Shown here in pieces: positions 31,698-41,032 of a DNA stretch of 64,000 nt (positions are counted from its first letter, which is position 1; every line of letters begins with the position of its first letter). The stretch is taken from positions 5,084,001-5,148,000 of the forward strand of contig OZ245021.1 in assembly GCA_965223775.1 (NCBI GenBank), read 5' to 3'. This DNA is from JAJDXW01 sp965223775. Its GTDB lineage: Bacteria > Pseudomonadota > Gammaproteobacteria > HK1. The notes under the pieces are model-generated. The model did not search any database. It saw only the letters and a program-made list of their open reading frames with translations, and had not been told where the DNA came from. A program made the translations under genes and the position numbers.

Positions 31698-34600
31698 TCA
31701 TTGCTCGGGAGCTAGCGTGATCCGACGATGCTCCGCCGCAATCATCCGCCAAGGTCCGCCACAGAGAATCCACTTGCCGGCGGTGTGGACCGGGTTTTCA
31801 ATCGGCAGCACTTCGTAGCTGCCATTCTCCGTCCGCTCCACGACGTACAGGTACCAGGAATCCGCTGCCTGCCCATCCGACATCTCGAACGCCTTGTGTA
31901 CCTGGGCACGGCTCAGCTCCACAACCTCGTCGCCGTCCCACGAACGTCCCCTCCCCTTCACTTCGATCAGGCGTACCGCCCCCGTCTCGGGATCGATACT
32001 GCGGAGATCCCAGCCCTGCTGATGTGGATCGCCGAATTCCGGATTGCGGCCAGACTCCCTTTCGTATTGCGCGGCAACTTTGCGATACACCTCGTCCCCA
32101 AGCAGTCCACCAGCGTCCCGGCCTCCTTCTTCGGCACCACTGGAGTCGTCGCCATCAGTGTCCGGCGCGATCTCCCCCTTCAACGCGTTCTTCAGTTCCT
32201 CCGTCTTGCGCTTCTGCAGGGCAAAGGCTCTGTCTCTGGTGAAGGAGCCACCCATCGAACCCGACTCGCTATGCTCAGGGCTGCCAGAGGTGCCGTCTTG
32301 GGTGACACTCGATACGTCGTCAGCCTGATCCGACCCGTCAAGCTCGGAATCACCGGACACATCCTCTTGTCGCACCGACTCATCCGCGTCCCTCCGCCTT
32401 CCCGCGGTGGGTTCGTCGGCACCCGTGGCCGGGGCGAGATCGCCATCCGGACCGGTTGCTCCCTCAACGCCCGGAGCGCGTTGGAACGTCGTCGGCAACT
32501 CGAAATCGGGAGCAAAGGAGCGCACGAACTTGTCGGCGGCAAGAACGAAATCGTCTGCGGCGTCGATTGATGCCAGCATTGCAGTGAGATCCGCCGACAG
32601 GTCGGCGCGCTGGCCGAAGGAAAGAGACCTCAGAAGTTCCTTGGCCGCGTCCGCGCCGAACTGGATTGGCCGGCCGGCGACGGTCAGGTCGCCCTCGTGC
32701 AGGCGCGCGTTCACGGGTACGTTCTCAGCGGACATGCCTTTGACGCTGATCTTGAGATCGAGCCGTTCGAGGCGGCGAAGACGCCACTCCATCGTCGGCT
32801 CGATAACCGCGCCCTCGTCCTCCTCCAACCTTCCGATACCCTTGACATGCCGGAGTAGTTGGCAGATGAGCTCGAATCGGGGCGTCCAGACGTCTACAGA
32901 CCGTTCAGTTCCCTCACTCCAATCCATCTCGACAATGGCCGACAAGCGCTCCAAACCAAGCTTCTCCGCTGTGCGGAGCCGCTGATCGGGCGAATTGCCC
33001 AAGTGGCCGCCGGTGGCGGTTCGCAACTCGCCTTGCCCGGGAAAGAACCTTCGGTTCTCAATGTCGTCGAAGTAGATTTCTTCCTCGGACGGGCACATCC
33101 ATTCTCGCCCATCGAAAACCGCCGCATTGCGAACGACGCCATTCCATCGCTCCGCATGCAAGATGTTGTCGTTCATGTCCTCAAGACAGTATGCATACGC
33201 GGTTGGGAGAACGTTGCGTACTTTATTCGCCAACCCGTCGGGCGAGAATCGGGCGCACGCCCAGACCTTCCGGAGGTAAGCCAGCGCCTGCTCCCCCGTC
33301 GTCGTTTCTGAGAACTGGTACGGGAACGCCGAGTGTTCCCACTCTTCACGCAGCCTTTCGTGGAATCGATCCAAGGGGGCGATCCAGCCACCGAGCGCCC
33401 CACGTGACCGGCCCCCAACTCGCTGAACGATTCGGGCGAATGGGATACGTTCGTTGTCCTCGGACAGGACGACGAGCTCCGGCACGGCCTGCTCGAAACG
33501 GAGTTTGTCTTCGTCCGTTTCAACCTGTTCGCGAACCTCTCGAAGCAGTTCGGCAAGCGCTTCTGGGGGGAGCTGTGACCCCACTCTCAAGAGTCGTTGG
33601 AGCGCGGTCGCATCGGGAATCGCCACGCCGAACCTCACGCCCTCCTGCTCCAGCACGGACATGAGGTCGCCCGAGAGCACCGCGACCGGTGCATCCTCCC
33701 GCGCCGGATCGGCCTCCCGGAGCACGTCTTGCGGGCGCCTGAGCTGGCCGTCGCAGCAGGGCACCCATGCGAGTCGGGACAGTTTGACCGCCCAAGTGCT
33801 TGGAAGCTCTCCCCGGCGGGAATGCGGGTAGCGGTAGAAATACTCGACCCCCCTGCGCCCCTTGCCGCGTAGCTTGCTGAAGCCGTCATCAAGCCATGCG
33901 CTGATCGCCGCTCGCACCTCGGTGGGCGCGTTCGTATCTGGAAGGGAAGGTTCGATGTCGAAGTCCCGGAGCACGTAGCCGCTATTGTTCGACTCGCTGA
34001 TCGCCTCGACTTTCAATCCCAGAAACTCTGCCGCCTTCCCGCGTTCCCAGCGGTTGACTCTGTCCTCGATCGACCGAACTGCAAGCGTACCTTTGACGCC
34101 GGCCGCCTCGAAGAACGTGCGCCATTCCTTCGGGTCGGCGGTCTCCGGATCCTCCAGATACGCCGCAGCGATTACGGGCGCATTCGGAAACAGGCATCCT
34201 CGGCTCTGGCCGCGTACGTAGGGCTCCGCCAGGAGCGCGTCTCCGACCGGGACGCCTCGCCGGCCGCTCGCCGACTCCACGAGCACTCGGATCAGCAGGT
34301 CATGGCGCTTTCGATGTGCGGCCCAGCGGCCGAGTGGAACGAGCGCAGACCACTCCGGCGTTGGCGAGGCGTCCAGCCGGTTCACGGCGGCTTCGACAAG
34401 CTCACGAAGACCGATACCTCGGGCGCGAGTCTCGATCCATTCCCGGGCCTGCGACAGATGGACCCGTTCCCCGCGCTTCCTCCCGGCACCTTGGCGGAGC
34501 GCCCCGCTCCACTCCTCCGCGAGGCAGCGGTCCTCGCCCGGAATGAATTGCTCCATCAATCTGCGCGTTTCGGGTCCACCCGGCTCACGCTCGGACGGAA

Positions 34601-36116
34601 GCGGCTCGTTGAAAAACACCGATTCATCGACCGATCGCCACGCCCCGCCCGCCGTTCGGATGCAAGGGAGACTGGCCGTCGACCAAGCGTTTCCCGAGGC
34701 AAGCTCGGAGATGACGCCCCAAATGCGGAATAGCAAGTCACGGCGCGTCGATTCCTCGTCTTCGAGTTTCTCCCACCAACTTTCGAGCCCGCCGGCCCAA
34801 GCGTGTTCCAGGTCGCCAGACGACATCTCGGAGAGAAGGCCAGCCTGATCCAGTAACTCGTACCCACCCTCTCCGAGCACCCGATCGACGAGCACAGGGC
34901 CTCTCAGGAGCGCCGCCGGCCGAAGGGTGGGCTGCTCCTCGAACGCTTCCGCGAATGGCACGGGCGGAACGATCGCTTCCCTCGGCTTCGCGAATCCCAA
35001 GGCGCCGGTTCCCTCGGTCCACACGGGGATCACCGAAGCGTTCTCAAGCAGATCCTTCAGACGGGACAGCCAGCGTTCTTCGGCGAGGATCGCTTCGAGG
35101 CCGCCAGCCTCTTGCGAAGGCGCTGCGAGCACCGCGAAAGCCGCCTTGGCCGCATCGGGCTCCGAGAACGTGCGGGCCGCCCAACCGAGGACGCTCGCCA
35201 GCACGTCTGCAATTCGATCCATGATGTCTCGTTGCCACGGATCGTCCTCTATCTCTCCGAGCCCCGTACGCGAGATGTTCAACAACCAGTCCGCGTTAAC
35301 ATGAACTCCAAGGGGAAGCATCACCTCCGTGGGCAACGTGGCGTAAATCCGGCCTTTCTGTGGGGGCACGGGCAGCCCTCGGTCATCCAAGGGCAGTATC
35401 CCGAGCACGCGACGCGCCCGGGCCGCTACGGCGTACACCAGCTCGCGCTCCTCCTTGGTGGGCTGAATCTTCCGATACTCGAGAAATCGTCGAATCGCCG
35501 CCCGCGAAGGCTTGAACTCCACGGGAAAGAGCTGCCAACGCCGTTCCTCGCCGTCAGAACGAGCTATTGCCGTCATGCTTCCGTGGACTACCCCGTCGTC
35601 AACGCTCAGCGTCCAGACCTGCCCGCCCGCGTCGAGGCGCTCCAGATTCGATGCCGCCAGGACCGCGAGGAGCGTGGGATCGTCGTCGGACAGAAGACGA
35701 GCCAGATCGGATTGAAGGTCCGTAGCGGGGTCGAAGCGCTTACACAGTTCGAACCGGGTAGTGAATCCCGCTTCCGGCTCCGCAATCCCATCGTCCCAGA
35801 TTGGCAGGACCGCCCCCAGCGGCTCGATCTGAACGTCGCCGTATTCCTCGCCGACGACCTGGGACATTTCGTAGCGGAACGTCCAGTCCCACCCGGAGAC
35901 CCGAGCTTCTCGGAACCGCCCGAAGACACTCTTGAAGCCGATTCCCATGAATCCGACGGAGGCGGCGCCCTTGGTCGATCGGAAGACCTTCGACAGTCCC
36001 TCGACATCCTTCTTTTCGATCGGATTCTGTCCGTCGTGCTGAAAGATCAAGTTATCGCCATCGTCCGAGAGCCGGAACGCGATGGAACGGGCGCCGGCAT
36101 CCAGCGCGTTCTGCAC
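31698..36116 (-). CDS. HATPase (sacsin/NO VEIN-like) protein with C-terminal DUF3883 nuclease-like domain; candidate defence protein
   Basis: 1472 residues from the first ATG, which is not the true start: coding homology continues upstream. The N-terminus is a GHKL ATPase: N-box ELVQNALDAGA spanning the ATG, then LIFQHDGQNP and the glycine lid GFMGIGFKSVF (55-65). A long middle region (about 250-1250) is unrecognised. An acidic, Ser/Asp/Gly-rich linker (about 1230-1320) leads to a DUF3883 domain (about 1340-1460) with GWDL...LIEVKGR, resembling a PD-(D/E)XK-type active site. The same two end domains occur in the plant NO VEIN protein and in bacterial genes of defence islands. The gene is less GC-rich than its neighbours, a sign of transfer. 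It has no obvious partner gene. Confidence 0.75.
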   Translation of the reverse strand: MQNALDAGARSIAFRLSDDGDNLIFQHDGQNPIEKKDVEGLSKVFRSTKGAASVGFMGIGFKSVFGRFREARVSGWDWTFRYEMSQVVGEEYGDVQIEPLGAVLPIWDDGIAEPEAGFTTRFELCKRFDPATDLQSDLARLLSDDDPTLLAVLAASNLERLDAGGQVWTLSVDDGVVHGSMTAIARSDGEERRWQLFPVEFKPSRAAIRRFLEYRKIQPTKEERELVYAVAARARRVLGILPLDDRGLPVPPQKGRIYATLPTEVMLPLGVHVNADWLLNISRTGLGEIEDDPWQRDIMDRIADVLASVLGWAARTFSEPDAAKAAFAVLAAPSQEAGGLEAILAEERWLSRLKDLLENASVIPVWTEGTGALGFAKPREAIVPPVPFAEAFEEQPTLRPAALLRGPVLVDRVLGEGGYELLDQAGLLSEMSSGDLEHAWAGGLESWWEKLEDEESTRRDLLFRIWGVISELASGNAWSTASLPCIRTAGGAWRSVDESVFFNEPLPSEREPGGPETRRLMEQFIPGEDRCLAEEWSGALRQGAGRKRGERVHLSQAREWIETRARGIGLRELVEAAVNRLDASPTPEWSALVPLGRWAAHRKRHDLLIRVLVESASGRRGVPVGDALLAEPYVRGQSRGCLFPNAPVIAAAYLEDPETADPKEWRTFFEAAGVKGTLAVRSIEDRVNRWERGKAAEFLGLKVEAISESNNSGYVLRDFDIEPSLPDTNAPTEVRAAISAWLDDGFSKLRGKGRRGVEYFYRYPHSRRGELPSTWAVKLSRLAWVPCCDGQLRRPQDVLREADPAREDAPVAVLSGDLMSVLEQEGVRFGVAIPDATALQRLLRVGSQLPPEALAELLREVREQVETDEDKLRFEQAVPELVVLSEDNERIPFARIVQRVGGRSRGALGGWIAPLDRFHERLREEWEHSAFPYQFSETTTGEQALAYLRKVWACARFSPDGLANKVRNVLPTAYAYCLEDMNDNILHAERWNGVVRNAAVFDGREWMCPSEEEIYFDDIENRRFFPGQGELRTATGGHLGNSPDQRLRTAEKLGLERLSAIVEMDWSEGTERSVDVWTPRFELICQLLRHVKGIGRLEEDEGAVIEPTMEWRLRRLERLDLKISVKGMSAENVPVNARLHEGDLTVAGRPIQFGADAAKELLRSLSFGQRADLSADLTAMLASIDAADDFVLAADKFVRSFAPDFELPTTFQRAPGVEGATGPDGDLAPATGADEPTAGRRRDADESVRQEDVSGDSELDGSDQADDVSSVTQDGTSGSPEHSESGSMGGSFTRDRAFALQKRKTEELKNALKGEIAPDTDGDDSSGAEEGGRDAGGLLGDEVYRKVAAQYERESGRNPEFGDPHQQGWDLRSIDPETGAVRLIEVKGRGRSWDGDEVVELSRAQVHKAFEMSDGQAADSWYLYVVERTENGSYEVLPIENPVHTAGKWILCGGPWRMIAAEHRRITLAPEQ

Positions 36117-36337
36117 CAGCTCGAATACGTAGATCCAACGATGCTCGAAGGTCAGCTCGAATGCGCGTAGCGCCCCTCGGCCGTCCGGCGTTCCGTAGGA
36201 CGTCTGGTTGTCACGAGCAAGTAACTCGACGAAATCTCTACGTGTCAGTTCTGCACGGCTTCTCTGAGTTCTGCCTTTCCAGAGGGGCTACTCACGACCC
36301 GACTCGGTTGCGGGGTACTTCACGTTCCGTTCCTCCT
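36117..36337 (-). other. Disrupted 5' part of the HATPase-DUF3883 gene
   Basis: The frame continues upstream of 36116 as plausible protein (RDFVELLARDNQTSYG then FELTFEHRWIYVFELVQN) to a CTG at 36248, with no ATG, GTG or TTG. A perfect AGGAGGA (36331-36337) stands 7 bp before GTG 36323 in this same frame, but an in-frame TAG (36288-36290) follows after 11 codons. Between about 36250 and 36295 the -1 frame reads SSPSGKAELREAVQ, a likely continuation. The simplest reading is one or two single-base frameshifts, real or from assembly. Confidence 0.6.
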
Positions 36338-36454
36338 ACCGGTTGCGCCGCAGGTTGGGTTTCCGGCAGTCCCGGACAGGGCCGAGCCAAGTGCTACCTC
36401 GCCCGGATCGTCTCCGTCGTCTGCAAGTCTTTGGGCTCCGACGGCTGGCGCCGG

Positions 36455-36793
36455 CTATCGCGCGAGATGGGCGAGGAGGCCGGGGTCGAGCGGGTCGCAG
36501 GGCCGGCCGAGGAGGCGCTCCGCCGCGGGCCACAGGCCGCCGAGGTCCGGGACGACCTCGCTCCGGCCGGTCTTCGTGCGCAGCACGTAGGACGAGGCGG
36601 CCCACTCCGCGAGGACGAGCCCCAGCGGGTCGAGCACCCGGTTGACGAGCCGGACCCGCTCCTGGCGCTCCCGCGCCGGGGTCACGCGCGGGCGCTCCGC
36701 TGCGCCTGCGTCGGACCCGCCGAAGATGGCCGGGCTCGCGGCCCGCTCGGTCCAGTGCCGCTCGCCCCCGAGCACCCCGCAGAGGCCGCACAC
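36455..36793 (-). CDS. Small conserved hypothetical protein in operon with the deacetylase
   Basis: 112 residues from GTG 36793. It opens MCGLCGVLGGERHWTE and has a middle section with RLVNRVLDPLGLVL, a VLRTKTGRSEVVPDLGGLWP strand-like stretch and a C-terminal LLGRPCDPLDPGLLAHL. The N-terminal MCGLCG resembles a class-II amidotransferase start, but at this length it cannot be one. I recall similar small proteins beside catabolic or deacetylase genes but know no function. It begins 7 bp after the stop of the deacetylase gene and is surely co-transcribed. Confidence 0.7.
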   Translation of the reverse strand: MCGLCGVLGGERHWTERAASPAIFGGSDAGAAERPRVTPARERQERVRLVNRVLDPLGLVLAEWAASSYVLRTKTGRSEVVPDLGGLWPAAERLLGRPCDPLDPGLLAHLAR

Positions 36794-36800
36794 GGTCCGC

Positions 36801-37811
36801 TCAGTCCGCGGCCGCGACCTGCGTCGGGCTCGTTCCGCGCGGGGAGCGGGCCCGGAAGTCGTCCGCGATCTCGTCGAAGGTGCAAAAACGCACCCCCGGA
36901 TGGGACGAGATGTACTCGTAGATCCGTTCGTGCATGAGCAGCACCTGGGGGCGCCCCGAGACGTCCGGGTGGATCGTCATCGTGAACACCGCGTAGTCGT
37001 ACTCGCGGTACACCCAGTCGAACTGGTCCCGCCACAGTTGCTCGATGTCGCGCGGGTTGGCGAACCCGTAGCTGTTCGGGGCGGTCTTGATGAACATCAT
37101 CGGCGGGAGATCGTCGAGGTACCAGCTTCCCGGGATGTCGATGAGGTCGGTCTCCTCGCCCCGAACGAGCGGCTTCATCCACTCGCTCGGGTGCTTGGAG
37201 TAGTCGATCTTGGTCCAACTGTCGCCCACCCGCACGTAGAACGGGTGGAAGTCGTTGTTCATCAGGCTGTGGTCGTACTTGATGCCGCGCTTGAGGAGCA
37301 GCTCGTTGGTATAGGGGCTGAACTCCCACCAGGGTGCGACGTAGCCGGTCGGCGACCGCCCGCAGAGCCGGTCGATGAGGTCGATGCACTTGTCGAGCAC
37401 CGCCTCCTCCTGCTCCGGGGTCATCGCGATGGGATTCTCATGGGAGTACCCGTGGACCCCGATCTCGTGGCCGGCGTCCGCCACCATCTTGCACTCGTCG
37501 GGGAAGGTCTCGATGGAGTGGCCGGGAATGAACCACGAGGTGCGGATCCCGAACTTGTCGAAGAGCCGGACCATGCGCGGCACCCCGACCTCGCCGGCGA
37601 AGAGGCCGCGTGAGATGTCGCACGGGGAGTCCTCGCCGCCGTAGGAGCCGAGCCAGCCGGCGACCGCGTCCACGTCCACCCCGTAGGCGCAGAGGATCTC
37701 CTTGCGCCCGCCCGGCCGGGCGAGAAACTCCTGCCGCACCTCGGGCGACGGGCCGGAGTCCGGCGCCGCGTTCGAATGCACCAGCGGCCGCGGCCGATAT
37801 CGTTCACGCAT
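36801..37811 (-). CDS. HP0310/PgdA-type polysaccharide (peptidoglycan) deacetylase
   Basis: 336 residues from ATG 37811 (GAGGAG upstream); a longer frame exists but is not conserved in character. It strongly resembles the Helicobacter HP0310 deacetylase: ILCAYGVDVDAVAGWLGSYG with metal-binding D46/D48, PGHSIETFPDECKMV, HEIGVHGYSHENPIAM with H120 and H124, and TGYVAPWWEFSPYTNELLL. Members remove N-acetyl groups from peptidoglycan or act on related amides; allantoinase-like (PuuE) relatives also exist, so the substrate is not certain. No signal peptide is visible, as in HP0310. The small downstream gene at 36455 is its operon partner. Confidence 0.88.
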   Translation of the reverse strand: MRERYRPRPLVHSNAAPDSGPSPEVRQEFLARPGGRKEILCAYGVDVDAVAGWLGSYGGEDSPCDISRGLFAGEVGVPRMVRLFDKFGIRTSWFIPGHSIETFPDECKMVADAGHEIGVHGYSHENPIAMTPEQEEAVLDKCIDLIDRLCGRSPTGYVAPWWEFSPYTNELLLKRGIKYDHSLMNNDFHPFYVRVGDSWTKIDYSKHPSEWMKPLVRGEETDLIDIPGSWYLDDLPPMMFIKTAPNSYGFANPRDIEQLWRDQFDWVYREYDYAVFTMTIHPDVSGRPQVLLMHERIYEYISSHPGVRFCTFDEIADDFRARSPRGTSPTQVAAAD

Positions 37812-38425
37812 CCCCTTCACTCCTCGTGTTGCGCCGGGCGCTCCGGCGGCCATGACGGCGGGCCGACCGAAGCCTTCTGAAGCCTTCTCGCGAATCGCCG
37901 CCGTCCTTTCCCCGAGCCGGCCGGCCCGGACCAATGTAGGAGACAAGTCGCCCGGTGGCAACCGGAACGCGCTGCCGCCGGGAGGCAGATTCGATTCGGC
38001 CGCAATTCAACCTCGACCGAATCCGCAGAACGCACGGAGCGCCGTCAGCCGTGGCCACGGCGCGCCGGACGCACGAGTTCCAAGTTTCCGAGCCGTCGCA
38101 TCGCACGCACTTCCGGCGGCCAGGCCTCCGGACCTTCGTCTTTCCCCGGTGCCCGGCGTGAAGTCTTCACGATGGCCGCCGGCCGTCAGGAGACACGGCC
38201 GGCCGCGCCGCATTGCGCCCTCCCCCTCCCTCGCGCCGCTCCGCTCCCTCGCTATACTGAAGGGAGATCGGGGGAAGCTCGGGGGGAGCTTGGCGCCGCC
38301 CCGTCTCCGGGAGGGCCGGGCCGCACCGCCGCACCGCCGCCCGCACTCGCGCGCCAGAGAATCCGGGGTTCCCGCCGGGTGCCGCGATGGACCGTTTCCA
38401 CGAATCCGACTTCAGAGGATCGAAG
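37812..38425. promoter_or_regulatory. Divergent intergenic region between the deacetylase and nitroreductase genes
   Basis: About 610 bp without a credible gene; both flanking genes start outward, so both promoters are here. A tatact hexamer at 38253-38258, striking in this GC-rich DNA, could be a -10 for the rightward gene, but no matching -35 is evident. No repeat or palindrome was noticed. Confidence 0.4.
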
Positions 38426-39076
38426 ATGACCGAAGACGCCGCCCTCGCCCAGGCCCGCGCCGAGTTCGCCGCGCTCCGCGACACCATCGAGCGGCTCGAC
38501 GATGCGGGGCTCGACCTCCTGTTCCGGGTCGCCCGCACGCCGAACGCCTTCGACGAGACGCGCGACGTGCCGGACGAGCTGCTGCGCGCGGCCTTCGACA
38601 TCGCCCGCATGGGGCCGACATCGGCGAACTCGCAGCCGATGCGCATCATCCTTGCCCGGAGCGCGGAGGCGAAGGAACAGCTCGCGCCCGCGCTCTCGGA
38701 AGGCAACCGGGAGAAGACGATGGCGGCGCCGGTCACCGCGATCATCGGCTACGACACCGAGTTCTGGCGGGACTCCCCCCGCACCTTCATCCGCGACCTC
38801 GGGCCCACCTTCGCCAGCGCTCCGGATCGGGCGGAGGTGGCCGCGTTTCGCAACGGCACCCTTGGCGCCGCCTACTTCCTGCTCGCGTGCCGGGCGCTCG
38901 GGCTCGACTGCGGCGCCATGTCCGGCTTCGACAACGCGGCGGTCGACGAAGCGTTCTTCGCCGGGACCAGCACGAAGTCGAACTTCCTCTGCAACCTCGG
39001 GTGGGGCAGGCCGGAGAGCGTCATGGGTCCCCGTCTCTACCGCTACGAGTTCGACGAGGTGTGCCGGTACGCCTGA
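38426..39076 (+). CDS. RutE/HadB-like nitroreductase-fold malonic semialdehyde reductase
   Basis: 216 residues from ATG 38426, preceded by AGAGGA; an ATG at 38387 in the same frame lacks a ribosome binding site. The FMN-binding nitroreductase core is present: FRVARTPNAF, MGPTSANSQPMRI, AAPVTAIIGYD and NGTLGAAYFLLACRALGLDCGAMSGFD, matching the RutE type that reduces malonic semialdehyde in pyrimidine breakdown. No other rut gene is nearby, so a broader role in reducing small aldehydes or quinones is possible. A GST gene follows 228 bp downstream on the same strand. Confidence 0.85.
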   Translation: MTEDAALAQARAEFAALRDTIERLDDAGLDLLFRVARTPNAFDETRDVPDELLRAAFDIARMGPTSANSQPMRIILARSAEAKEQLAPALSEGNREKTMAAPVTAIIGYDTEFWRDSPRTFIRDLGPTFASAPDRAEVAAFRNGTLGAAYFLLACRALGLDCGAMSGFDNAAVDEAFFAGTSTKSNFLCNLGWGRPESVMGPRLYRYEFDEVCRYA

Positions 39077-39304
39077 CCGGCGAGCGCCGCGGGCCGCCGC
39101 CGAGTACGAAGGCCACCGCCCGGAGGGGCGGAGGGCCGAGCGCGAGGGCAGCCGGCCGCGAAGGGGCGCCGGAGAGAGGCCCACGGGGGAGGGAACCGCC
39201 CGCTTTGGAATCGCCATGCGAGCGCGAGGAGACATCTCCGGCCGAATCCGGAAATTGCGGTGTGACGAAGGTTCCCCACGAGCGCAAGGAGACGACATCG
39301 GGCC

Positions 39305-40366
39305 ATGAATGACACCGATACCACGGCCTCCACGACCCGCCCACCGCCCGGCTCCGGCTCCGGCCCGTACCGGCTCGTCGGCAGCAACGGTTCGCCGTAT
39401 TCGATCAAGCTCCGCGCGATCCTTCGCTACCGCCGCCTGCCCTTCGTCTGGGAGCTCCGCACGGAACGCAACCGGGCCGAGTTCGCGGACCTGCGTCCGC
39501 CCGTCATCCCGATCCTCCAGTACCCGGAGGACGGGAGCTTCCACGTCGATACCACCCCGATCGCCGAGACTCTCGAAGCACGCCACCCGGATCGGCGGTC
39601 GATCCTTCCGGACGACCCCGCGCACGCCTTCTTCTCCTACCTCATCGAAGACATGGCGGACGAATGGCTCACCAAGCCGATGTTCCACTACCGGTGGGCG
39701 TACGACGCCGACATCCGCTACGCGGGCCTCTGGATCGCCGACGACTTCTATCCCGACCGCACCGGAGAGGCGCGCGAGTCCACCGCACGTGATTTTGCGA
39801 AACGCCAGATCGAGCGCATGCCGCTCGTCGGCTGCACGCCCGAGAACGCGCCGGTGATCGAAGAAAGCTACCGCCGTGTCCTGGCCGCCCTCGAGCCGCA
39901 CGTCGGCGCGTACCGATTCCTCTTCGGGACCCGGCCGGCCCTTGCCGACTTCGGCCTCTTCGGCCAACTGAAGACGCTCGCCACCGACCCGACGCCGCTC
40001 GCGATCATGCGCGCGGATGCGCAGCGCACCGAGAGCTGGGTTCGCCAGCTCGACGACGCCTCCGGCATCGAGGGCGAATGGTTGGGGGCGGACGATCCGC
40101 TTCCGCGAGCGGTCTCCGAACTGCTGCGGCTCTGCGGGGAGGTGTATCTCCCGTTCCTCGCGGCCAACGCGGCGGCGGCGGCGAAGGGAGAGGACGAATT
40201 CGAGGTGGAGCTCCTGGGCCGGCCGTTCCGGCAGGCCGCGTTCCGCTACCAGGTCAAGTGCCTCGCCGAGCTCCGGCGGCGGCTCGAAGGGCTGGACGAA
40301 GACGTGCGCGCGCAAGTCAGGCGTACGCTCGAAGACGTCGGCGCCTGGGAGGCCCTCGCCGGCTGA
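39305..40366 (+). CDS. Glutathione S-transferase-family protein
   Basis: A 353-residue protein, longer than a typical 200-230 residue GST. The thioredoxin-like N-terminal domain is at about 20-100 (YRLVGSNGSPYSIKLRAILRYRRLPFVW, then VIPILQYPEDG and the TTPIAETLEARHP that contacts glutathione). The helical C-terminal domain includes FLFGTRPALADFGLFGQL near 210-225. The extra C-terminal 100 residues form a helical extension. The serine of GSPYS is the likely thiol-activating residue. ATG 39305 is preceded by AAGGAG at somewhat long spacing. Substrate unknown. Confidence 0.8.
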   Translation: MNDTDTTASTTRPPPGSGSGPYRLVGSNGSPYSIKLRAILRYRRLPFVWELRTERNRAEFADLRPPVIPILQYPEDGSFHVDTTPIAETLEARHPDRRSILPDDPAHAFFSYLIEDMADEWLTKPMFHYRWAYDADIRYAGLWIADDFYPDRTGEARESTARDFAKRQIERMPLVGCTPENAPVIEESYRRVLAALEPHVGAYRFLFGTRPALADFGLFGQLKTLATDPTPLAIMRADAQRTESWVRQLDDASGIEGEWLGADDPLPRAVSELLRLCGEVYLPFLAANAAAAAKGEDEFEVELLGRPFRQAAFRYQVKCLAELRRRLEGLDEDVRAQVRRTLEDVGAWEALAG

Positions 40367-40425
40367 ATCAGTCTCCCGGCACTTGCCGCGGCCGCGGTAG
40401 CGCCGACGGCCCGCCAACACCGGCG

Positions 40426-40616
40426 CCAGCCCGCAACGATCACCGATTTTCTGCCGCGGACGCCAATCTTTCGCTTCGCGCTCCCAGGAGGGCCACGGTC
40501 CAGGAAAGGCGGCGATCCCCGGAATCCCGCGCTCCCAACCTGAGTCTTGTGCGTAATCAGGTTCTGCCTTGCAGCTTCGCGGCGCCCTCGCGACGAAAAT
40601 CGGTGAGATATGCGGT
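40426..40616 (+). repeat. Palindromic MITE-like repeat, copy C (about 191 bp, diverged)
   Basis: Left end agcccgcaacgatcaccgatttt and right end aaaatcggtgagatatgcgg give an imperfect terminal inverted repeat of about 12-20 bp; the CTAG borders are lost. It shares ctg(c/g)ctgcggacgccaatct-like left-arm sequence and the gcagcttcgcggcgccctcg right arm with copy D, but its core differs: the ccgtactcc section of A, B and D is absent. It lies between the GST gene and the truncated LysR gene. Confidence 0.7.
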
Positions 40617-40732
40617 CAGTGTTCAACGCCTGATCACAGTCCGGAGATGCCCTTCCGAGAGGAGACGAGAAAAAGGTATACTTAGTCAATTACGAAGAAA
40701 TTTTTTCGCTTGTCCGAACCCGACAGTTCCCT

Positions 40733-41032
40733 GTGCCCAAATTCGCGAATTCCCTGCCGCCGCTCGACTGCCTGCGATTCTTCGAGGCCGCCGCCCGACA
40801 CCAGAGCTTCGCCCATGCGAGCAAGGAGCTCGGCGTCACCGCCGCCGCCGTCGCCCACCGTATCCGCATGCTCGAGGGCCATCTTCGGACCGAACTCTTC
40901 GATCGCCGGCAGCGCAGCGTGCGCCTCAACCGCCGGGGGCGGTCCTACTTCGAGGAGGTGCAGCGCATCCTCCTCGACATTCGCGATACCACCGAGCTCC
41001 ACGGCGATCGCAGGCGCTTGCGCGGCCGCTAG
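40733..41032 (+). pseudogene. LysR-type regulator fragment: HTH domain only, ended by repeat D
   Basis: 99 residues from GTG 40733. The N-terminal winged HTH is intact (LPPLDCLRFFEAAARHQSFAHASKELGVTAAAVAHRIRMLE) and very similar to the complete LysR gene at 41405, but the protein ends as the linker helix finishes. Its TAG stop (41030-41032) lies in the CTAG left terminus of palindromic repeat D. The effector-binding domain (about 200 residues) is missing. It could still bind DNA as a stand-alone domain or be a relic of a duplicated gcvA-like regulator. A tatact at 40677-40682 in an AT-rich patch is a possible -10 element. Confidence 0.8.

Noticed and set aside
36455..36793. Class-II glutamine amidotransferase, suggested by the MCGLCG start
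   Set aside because: At 112 residues it lacks the rest of the amidotransferase fold; the cysteine start alone is not enough.
38252..40420. 722-codon minus-strand frame
   Set aside because: It is antisense to the nitroreductase and GST genes, which have clear domains and ribosome binding sites.
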